Assembly (NCBI GenBank): GCA_005784505.1
Contig: VCAZ01000074.1
Coordinates: 1,747,501-1,811,500 of the forward strand
Direction: 5' to 3'
Source: Bagarius yarrelli
Lineage: Eukaryota; Chordata; Actinopteri; Siluriformes; Sisoridae
DNA length: 64,000 nucleotides
The notes under the pieces were generated by a model. That model was not told the origin of the DNA. It did no database searches and was given only the letters and a program-made list of their open reading frames with translations. Shown here piece by piece: positions 1 to 10,000 of this stretch. A program made the position numbers and the translations under genes. Numbering within the stretch: the first letter of the stretch is position 1; the number at the start of each line of letters is the position of its first letter.

Positions 1-129
1 AATGCGAATCGTGTTGCGCCTTTTTTTTGTGGATCATATTGTCGTACTAAGACAAAATGTTATGTTTTAATAGTTTTTTTTAATTTAACTTAAAATGGAA
101 AACTTAAATCTGTATTTTAACAATAACAG

Positions 130-187
130 CATTTGGTAGACGTTCTTACTTACCACGGGGGGGGGGGAGGTTAGGGGTTGGGGGAAA

Positions 188-245
<58 letters not shown>

Positions 246-322
246 TTAAGGGCTGGGAATCGAACCCTGGTCTTTCTGGTGTCAGTCCAACACCTTAACT
301 ACTAAGCCACAACTTCCCCATG
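130..322 (-). mobile_element. tRNA-derived SINE with long poly(G) insertion
   Basis: Minus-strand copy of the dominant SINE here: 'cagcatttggtagacg' tail at the left and B-box-like 'gaatcgaaccctgg' plus 'ctaagccac' head at the right. A run of over 50 G (about 190-243) and a shorter G run at 158-168 replace its middle. Confidence 0.75.
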
Positions 323-439
323 GATATTTGCTAAGGACCCGAAATTGTCAAATGTTAAATATTTAATGTATTATTTTAAAAGCCACATAACATTCACTTT
401 TTCTAGATTAAATTAACAATTAAACTGTAAATAATTCAC

Positions 440-800
440 GCATTCATCTTCTACACCCGCTTAATCCCTAATTCGGGGTCACAGGGATCTGCTGGAGTCT
501 ATCCCAGCTGTCTTGGAAAAGGCAGGAGGGGGACACCCTGGACGGGTTGCCAGTCCATCACAGGGCCACACACACACAGACACACACACACACACACTCC
601 TGTGGGCAATTTAGAATCACCAATCAATCAAACATACATATTTTTGGACTGTAGGAGGAAACCGGAGAACCCGGAGTAAACACACACAAGCACAGGGAGA
701 ACATGCAAACTCCACACAGAAAAACCCCTGCAGGGGAATCGAACCCGTGACCTTCTTGCTGCGAGGAAACAGTGCGAATCACTAAGCCATCATGCGCCTG
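440..800 (-). mobile_element. Interspersed tRNA-related repeat (family B)
   Basis: Starts 'cacccgcttaatccctaattcggggtcac', passes 'cacacacaca', and ends with 'gaacccgtgaccttcttgct...cactaagcca', a B-box/A-box tRNA-like head read on the minus strand. Other copies lie at 17.93-18.34 and 53.92-54.30 kb. ORFs in it (for example 624-965) are not genes. Confidence 0.7.
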
Positions 801-953
801 TAAATAATTCAAATTTTCACAATGAAAAGGTTTATATTTATTAAGCAGTGTAAATAAAGCCGGTTTTGTCGTCACATCATTTGGACACCAGAATAAAATT
901 AAAAAATCAAGTACTTTTTGGTTATTTTTAAAAAAAAAATACAGTACATCAAT

Positions 954-959
954 TTTATT
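954..959 (-). terminator. Candidate il2rg poly(A) signal
   Basis: AATAAA on the minus strand about 130 nt after the il2rg stop. A second copy lies at 837-842. Cleavage sites are inferred only. Confidence 0.5.
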
Positions 960-1090
960 AAACAAATCAAGTCCTTTAAAGAAACCCTCTACCGTGTAAC
1001 TTCCTGTTTACAGCCAAATAAAGTGAAGGTAAATATAAACCTTTGGCTTGGACTGACTGAGAATTAAAGGCTCCAGGCTGCGGTACAGGT

Positions 1091-4000
1091 TTAATAGACA
1101 GACTTCTCTTTGGGACCAGCCTCGGTTTTGGTCTCTGAAGGAAGACTTGGGTCAAACACAACACACGGAGACTCTGTGTAATTGGGTTCGAAAGCATCCT
1201 TCAGCTCTCTGGAGATATAAATCCAGCTCTGAGGAGAGGAAAAAGAAAATAACAAAAGGTTTTAAGGGAAAAATAAGTTAAACCGTGACATGATTTTACG
1301 TAACAATATAAGAGGGACGCGCAGATACCTCAACATTGCCGTTATGCTTCTTGAATAAATCCTGCAGGCTCTTGCTTGGGTCAGGTATCACGGGTACGAG
1401 AATGATTTTAACCCTTCAGGCAAAAAAAAAAGCATGACTTGAGACAAACGCAGAAGACATTAGAACTGATCTGTATAAATCAGGGATGTGTAAAAATATC
1501 GATGCAGCTAACTATCACGATTCTCGATATTCGAACCTAGCTGGTCTCACCACTGTCTCTAAACCGTACATCATAGCTGGTCTCACCACTGTCTCTAAAC
1601 CGTACATCATAGCTGGTCTCACCACTGTCTCTAAACCATCATCATAGCTGGTCTCACCACTGTCTCTAAACCATACATCATAGCTGGTCTCACCACTGTC
1701 TCTAACCATACATCATAGCTGTCTCACCACTGTACATCTAAACCATACATCATAGCTGGTCTCACCACTGTCTCCTAAACCATAACATCATCGCTGGTTC
1801 TCACACTGTCTCAAACCATACATCATAGCTGGTCTCACCACTGTCTCTAAACCATACATCATAGCTGGTCTCAACCTCTACTGTCTCTCTACAATACACA
1901 TACATCAAACCATAGCTGGTCTCACCACTGTCTCTAAACCCATACCACTGTCTCATCATAGCTGGTCTCACCACTGTCTCTAAAAAACCATACTCATAGC
2001 TTCTCACCACTGTCTCTAAACCATACATCATACTGGCTGTCTCAACACTGTCTCTAAACCATACATCATAGCTGCTCTGTCTGATCTCACCACTGTCTCT
2101 AACCATACATCATAGCTGGTCTCACCACTGTCTCTAAACCATACATCATAGCTGGTCTCACCACTGTGGTCTCACCACTGTCTCTAAACCATACATCATA
2201 GCTGGTCTCATGTCACTGCTGTCTCTGGTAAACCACATTCATAGCTACTGTCTCTAAAACAGTCTGTAAACATAACTAGCTCACCACTGTCTCTAACAAA
2301 CATCATAGCTGGTCTACAATACCCGTCCTGGTCTCACCACTAAACCATAATCATAGCTGGTCTCACCACTGTCTCTAAACCATACAGCAGAGCTGGGTCT
2401 CACCACTGGTCCTCTAACCACCTCATAGCTGGTCTCACCACTGTCTCTAAACCACATACATCATAGCTGTCTCACCACTGTCTGACCACTGTCTCAAACA
2501 TACATCATAGCTGGTCTCACCACTGTCTCACCACTGTCCCCAAACCATACATCATAGTCTTGGTCTCACCACTGTCTTCTAAACCATACATCATAGCTGG
2601 TCTCACCACTGGTGTCTCACCACTGTCTCTAAACCATACATCATAGCTGGTCTCACCACTGCTCTAAAAAACCATACATCATAGCTGGTCTCACCACTGT
2701 CTCTAAACCATGTCCTTACATCATAGCTGGTCTCACCACTGTCTCTAAAAAACCATACATCATAGTAAACCATAACATCATAGCTGGTCTCATACACTGT
2801 CTCTAAACCACCATAACACCATAACGTCATAGCTGGTCTCACCACTGTCTCTAAACCATACTCATACTGTCTCACCACTAGCTGGTCTCTCACCACTGTC
2901 TCTAAACCATACATCATCAGCTGGTCTCACCACTGTCTCTAAACCATACACCATGGTCATAGCTGGTCTCACCACCATGTCTCTAAAAACCACTGTCATC
3001 TCAACCATCACCACTAAGTCTTTAAACCGTACATCCATACTGGTCCCCTGGAAAACCAATACATCATAGCTGGTCTCATCAACCACTGTCTCTAAACCAT
3101 AAATCACCATAGCTGGTCTCACCACATCATGCTCCCACGGTCTCTAAAACCATACATCATAGCTGGTCTCACCACTGTCTCTAAACCATACATCATACAT
3201 CATCTGTCTCACCACTGTCCTCTAAACCATACATCATAGCTGGTCTCACCACTGTCTCTAAACCATACATCATAGCTGGTCTCACCACTGTCTCGTAAAC
3301 CATACATCATAGCTGGTCTCACCACTGTCTCTAAACCATACATCATAGCTGGTCTCACCACTGTCTGTAAAACCATACTGGTCATAGCTGGTCTCACCAC
3401 TGTCTGTAAACCATACATCATAGCTGGTCTCACCACTGTCTCTAAACCATACATCATAGCTCATGGTCTCACCACTGTCTCTAAACCATACATCATCATA
3501 GCTGTCTCATCTCACCACTGTCTCTAACCACCATCTAACCATACATCATAGCTGGTCTCACCACTGTCTCTAAACCATACATCATAGCCTGTCTGTCTCA
3601 ACGTCCAAACACCAAACTGTCTCTAAACCATAACATCATAGCTGGTCTCACCACTGTCTCTAAACCATACATCATAGCTGGTCTCACCACTGTCTCTAAA
3701 CCATCCACACAAATCATAGCTGGTCTCACCACTGTCTCAACTATACATCAGTAAACCATACATCATAGCTGGTCTCACCACTGTCTCTAAACCACCATAC
3801 ATCATAGCTGGTCTCACCACTGTCTCTAAACCATACATCATAGCTGGCTGTCTCACCACTGTCTCTAAACCATACATCATAGCTGGTCTCACCACTGTCT
3901 CTAAACCATACATCATAGCTGGTCTCACCACTGTCTCTAAACCATACAATCACATACATCATAGCTGGTCTCACCACTGTCTCTAAAATGTCTCATAACC

Positions 4001-7000
4001 ATACATCATAGCTGGTCTCAACCACTGTCTCTAAACCATACATCATAGCTGGTCTCACACTCTCTCTGATCATACTCACCACTGTCTCTAAACCATACAT
4101 CATAGCTGGTCTCACCACTGTCTCAAACCAATACATCTAAACTGTCATACATCATAGCTGGTCTCACCACTGTCTCTAAACCATACATCATAGCTGGTCT
4201 CACCACTGTCTCTAAACCATACATCATAGCTGGTCTCACCAACATCACCACTGTCTCTAAACCATACATCACCACTGTCTCTAAACCATACATCATAGCT
4301 GTCTCACCACTGTCTCTCTAAAACCATACACATCATAGCTGGTCTCACCACTGTCTCTAAACTGGTCTACCACTCTAAACCATACATCATAGCTGGTCTC
4401 ACCACTGTCTCTAAACCATACATCATCATAGCTGGTCTCACCACTGTCTCTAAACCATACATCATAGCTGGTCACCACCACTGGCTCTCTCTAAACCATA
4501 CATCATACATAGCTGGTCCATCACCACTGTCTCTAAACCATACATCATAGCTGGTCTCACCACTGTCTCTAAACCATACATCATAGCTGGTCTCACCACT
4601 GTCTCACCACTGTCTCTAAACCACTGTCTAAACCATACATCATACATATAGCTGGTCTCACCACTGTCTCTAAACCATACATCATAGCTGGTCTCACCAC
4701 TGTCTCTAAACCATACATCATAGCTGGTCTCACCACTGTCTCAAACCACTGTCCCAAACTCTAAACCATAACATCATAGCTGGTCTCACCACTGTCTCTA
4801 AACCATACATCATAGCTGGTCTCACCACTGTCTCTAAAACCCATACTTGTCTCATCATAGCTGGGTCTCAAACCACTGTCCACCACTGTCTAAACCATAC
4901 ATCATAGCTGGTCTCACCACTGTCTCTAAACCATACATCATAGCTGGTCTCACCACTGTCTGCGTCTCACCACTGTCTGTCTCTAAACCATACATCATAG
5001 CTGGTCTCACCACTGTCTCTAAAACCATAAACCATGTCTACATCATCATAGCTGGTCTCACCACTGTCTCTAAACCATACATCATAGCTGGTCTCACCAC
5101 TGTCTGTAAACACATCATAGCTGTCTCTCAAACCAAACCATACATCATAGCTGGTCTCACCACTGTCTCTAAACCATACATCATAGCTGGTCTCACCCAA
5201 CTGTCTCTAAACTTACATCATAGCTGGTCTCACCACTGTCTCTAAAACCATACATCATAGCTGGTCTCACCACTGTCTCTAAACCATACATCATAGCTGG
5301 TCTCACCACTGTCTCTGTCTCTAAACCATACTGTAAACCATACATCATAGCTGGTCTCACCACTGTCTCAAACCACTGTCTGGAAACCATACATCATAGC
5401 TGGTCTCACCACTGTCTCAAACCATACAATAGCTGGTCTCAACCACTGTCTCTAAACCATACATCATAGCTCATAGCTGGTCTCACCACTGTCTCTAAAC
5501 CATACATCATAGCTGGTCTCACCACTGTCTCTAAACCATACATCATAGTCTCAACCACCATACATCATAGCTGGTCTCACCACTGTCTCACCACTGTCTC
5601 TAAACCATACATCATAGCTGGTCTCACCACTGTCTCTAAAACCATACATCATAGCTGGTCTCACCACTGTCTCTAATCATTAATCATAGTAAACCATACC
5701 ATACATCATAGCTGGTCTCACCACTGTCTCTACCATAGCATCATAGTCTCACCACTGTCTCTAAACCATACATCATAGCTGGTCTCACCACTGTCTCTAA
5801 ACCATACATCATAGCTGGTCTCACACACTGTCTCTAAACCATACATCATAGCTGGTCTCACCACTGTCTCTAAAACCATACTCAGGTCTGGTTTCATCAT
5901 AGCTGGTCTCACCACTGGTCTCTAAACCATACATCATGTCTCACCACTGTCTCTAAAACCATACATCATAGCTGGTCTCACCACTGTCTCTAAACCATCA
6001 TACATCATAAGTAAACCATACATCATAGCTGGTCTCACCACTGTCTCTAAACCATACATCATAGCTGGTCTCACCACTGTCTCTAAACCATACATAAAAC
6101 ATCATAGCTGTCTCACCAATGTCTCTAAACCACTGTCTCACCACTGTCTCTAAACCATACATCATAGCTGGTCTCACCACTGTCTCTAAACTAAACCATA
6201 CATCAAACCGTAGCATCATAGCTGGTCTCACCACTGTCTCTAAACCATACATCATAGCTGGTCTCACCACTGTCTCTACCACTGTCTCTACCACTCTAAA
6301 CCATACATCATAGCTGGTCTCACCACTGTCTCTAAACCATACATCATAGCTGGTCTCAACCACTGTCTCTAAAAACCATACATCATATCATCAGCTGGTC
6401 TCACCACTGTCTCTAAACCATATACACCAATACCAACCATAGCATCATAGCTGTCTCTAAACCATACATCATAGTCTCACCACTACTGTCTCTAAACCAT
6501 ACATCATAGCTGTATCTAACCATAGGCTGGTCTCACCACTGTCTCTAAACTGTCTCCCAAAACCATACATCATAGCTGGTCTCACCACTGTCTCTAAACC
6601 ATACATACATCAAACCATAGCTGGTCTCACCACTGTCTCTAAACCATACATCATAGCTGGTCTCACCACTCTCACCTACGTCTCTAAAAAAACCATACAT
6701 CATAGCTGGTCTCACCACTGTCTCTAAACCATACATCATAGCTGGTCTCACCACTGTCTCTAAACCATACATCATCATAGTCTCAAACCATACATCACCA
6801 CTGTCTCTCTAAACCATACATCATAATAGCTGTCTCACCACTGTCTCTAAAACCATACAATCATAGCTGTCTCTAAACCATACATCATAGCTGGTCTCAC
6901 CACTGTCTCTAACTGTCTCTAAACCATACTACTGGTCTCACCACTGTCTCTAAAACCATCATAGCTGGTCTCACACCACTGTCTCTAAACCATACATCAT

Positions 7001-10000
7001 AGCTGTGTCTCACCACTGTCTCTAAAACCATACATCATAGCTGGTCTCACCAATGTCTCTCTAAACCATACATTGCTGTCTCACCACTGTCTCTAAACCA
7101 TACATCATAGCTGTCTCACCACTTGTCTCTCAAACCATACATCATAGCTGGTCTCACCACTGTCTCTAAACCATAACATCATAGCTGGTCTCACCACTGT
7201 CTCTAAAACTATGCTGGTCCACCACGGTAAACATCATAGCTGTCTCACCACTGTCTCTAAACCATACAACCATACATCATAGCTGGTCTCACCACTGTCT
7301 CTAAACCATACATCATAGCTGTCTCACCCGTCTTTACCATACATCATAGTGGTCTCACCACTGTCTCTAAACATACACATAGTCTCTAACCATACATCAT
7401 ACATCATAGCTGTCTCACCACTGCTGTCTCACCACTGTCTCTAAACCATACATCATACATCATAGCTCACCACTGTCTCTAAACCATACATCATAGCTGT
7501 CTCACCACTGTCTCTCATAGCTGTCTCTAAACCATACATCATAGCTGGTCTCACCACTGTCTGTCTCTAAACCATACATCATAGCTGGTCTCACCACTGT
7601 CTCAAATATACATCATAGTAAACCATACATCATAGCCGTCCTCACCCATCTGTCTCACCACTGTCTCTAAACCATACATCATAGCTGGTCTCACCACTGT
7701 CTCTAAACCATACATCATAGCTGTCTCACCACTGTCTCTATTACATGTGGTCTCATGTCTGTAAAACAATAACATCATAGCTGTATTGTGATATGTATCG
7801 TATCGTGAAGCCCCTTGCCGATACACAGCCCTTGTTAAAATGTATTTGCCTTACCGTTCATTAAAACACAACAGTAAAGAAAGGACGACGAGGACAATGC
7901 CCCCCAAAACCGAGCCCAACACATGCCACACGATCTGAGACTTGTGTGCTGTAGTTATTACTTCTACAAAGACACAGAAGAACGAAAATTAGTGAACTAT
8001 AAGTGAAAACTGACACAAGCGTGACCATGTAGTGAACATCTCCACATTCTTGTACCTTTGTTGTCATTCCACTGCACTGGATCACTCCAGTCACTCCAAA
8101 TCGGAGAAGCACCACATACGTCTGACATGCAGCTTTTTACCTGGAACGTATACGTGACGCCGCTAGAGAGGGGTGACACGCAGTCTGAAGAGGAGCTCTG
8201 TAAGGGACACGAATATGGATATTATATCAGGGTGTCCACTTCCAACAAAAAAACCCAAAACAAAACAAAACAAAACAACAACAATAAATGGCATGACTTA
8301 CAACGCAACTGTCCAATCACATGAGGTCAAAAAAAAAAAATATATATATATAAAAAAAAATATTGTTTGAAATAAAACCCAAAAGGGGGGAATTGGTAGA
8401 TTTGTGCTATTAATTGTTCCTCTGTCCCCAGAGAGGGCAAACAATAGCAACCGTCACAGTACACTCGTATTTGCTCCTGTGAACACTTTCTCAAAGGTAA
8501 GCTTACGTAAACAATAGATGGCTATAATTTTAATTATAAATCGTATCTTTATGTGATCTTCCTACATGCTTTCGTTGTCGTGAACTGAAGTTGGGATGCT
8601 GTTAGATGTGAAGTAAATAAAGAAATAAATGCGAATTGTGTTGCACCTTCTTAACAAAATGGTATGATTTTGATTGTTTTTTTTTTTAATAATGCGATGA
8701 TTATATACGATTTAAACAGCATCCAAATAAAAGTAGGGGTAAATTGGGGTAATATGACATAATTACACTTTGGATTGATTTCATCCTGGAGGCAGTGTAA
8801 AGTGAGGGATTCTCCACAATGCATTTACATTTCCGCTTCCAGAGCGACTTACAATATTCCATGTTATACATTAGCAATTAGGGATTAGGGGCCTTGCTTA
8901 GGGGCCCAGCGGTGGTGGCTTGGTGGTGCTGGAAATCGAACCCAGGTCTTCAAGTTGGTAGTCCAACACTTTAACCACTGCGCTACCACTTACAGATGTA
9001 AACATTGCTGAAGTGGAGATCTGGCAGAGACCTGGTGGTTTTTAATAACTGATGTACGTCAAAAAGTTTCTGTATATGAACCACATTTTGTGTTTATATA
9101 ATTTTTTCCTATTGTTGACAGGCAATATGATTAATCATAGCTTGCAGTGGAAGAAAGTTTGACTGGCTTGTGCTGCGTTTCCACAGAGACCCCAGTCTAA
9201 GCCGTCATGTTGGCTAATTGTTCAGCTTGACAGGTCATTTATCCTCCACTTAATATAACATTTAACAAATTTAGATCCATTTTAATGAACCAGCAGTGAT
9301 CGCACAGGTTAGTAAAACTTCCAGATCCTGTTCTCTGATACGACAATGTTAATCCAGACCTCTTACCTTCCACGGACCCGAGGCTTTCTGATAGCGAAGC
9401 ATATAGGTCACACAATCCTTCTTAATGTCGGTACTCTTTATCCAGCGCACACACACCTCTCCATCTCTACCGCTCGAATTCACGGAAAGGTTAAAGGGAG
9501 GATTGAGCTTAACTGGACAGACGAAAAGCACAGAATCCGTAAGCAAATTTTGCAGTGCTAATATTCATTGCTGTAATCTGAATATGTCGTCTACCAGACG
9601 GCATTTAAGGCATGAGATTTCAAAGCTTCTACTTAGGGCTTTAAATACACAGACCACATAATTAAAAAAAAAAAAATTACAATTATCTATAAATAAATCT
9701 ATAAATAATTTTCATAGATACGTTGATTAAAATTGTTACATTTACTTTAATATTTGTTACAAAAAGTCAGACATAAACGTATTTATGTTAAATAAATGAT
9801 CAGTTTAGTAACCTATAATTATAGTAGCTTATTAGGGGCTGCGTATTGGCTAGGGCCTCACCATACCATACAATACAATACATATCACCATACCATATAT
9901 ATATATATATATTATATATATATATATTTAGCTGGGCATACAGATATCTATATCTCTCTCTATATATATATTTATATACATATATATATTATATATATAT

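Noticed and set aside
1539..7783. CRISPR-like array
   Set aside because: Units are tandem with no unique spacers, and the locus is vertebrate.
1515..7826. Numerous ORFs in the tandem array as a repeat-protein gene
   Set aside because: They follow automatically from a 36-bp period, break at every indel, have no promoter or conserved start, and read LINE sequence in one frame.
8058..8324. 88-aa plus-strand ORF
   Set aside because: Antisense to the il2rg WSXWS exon.
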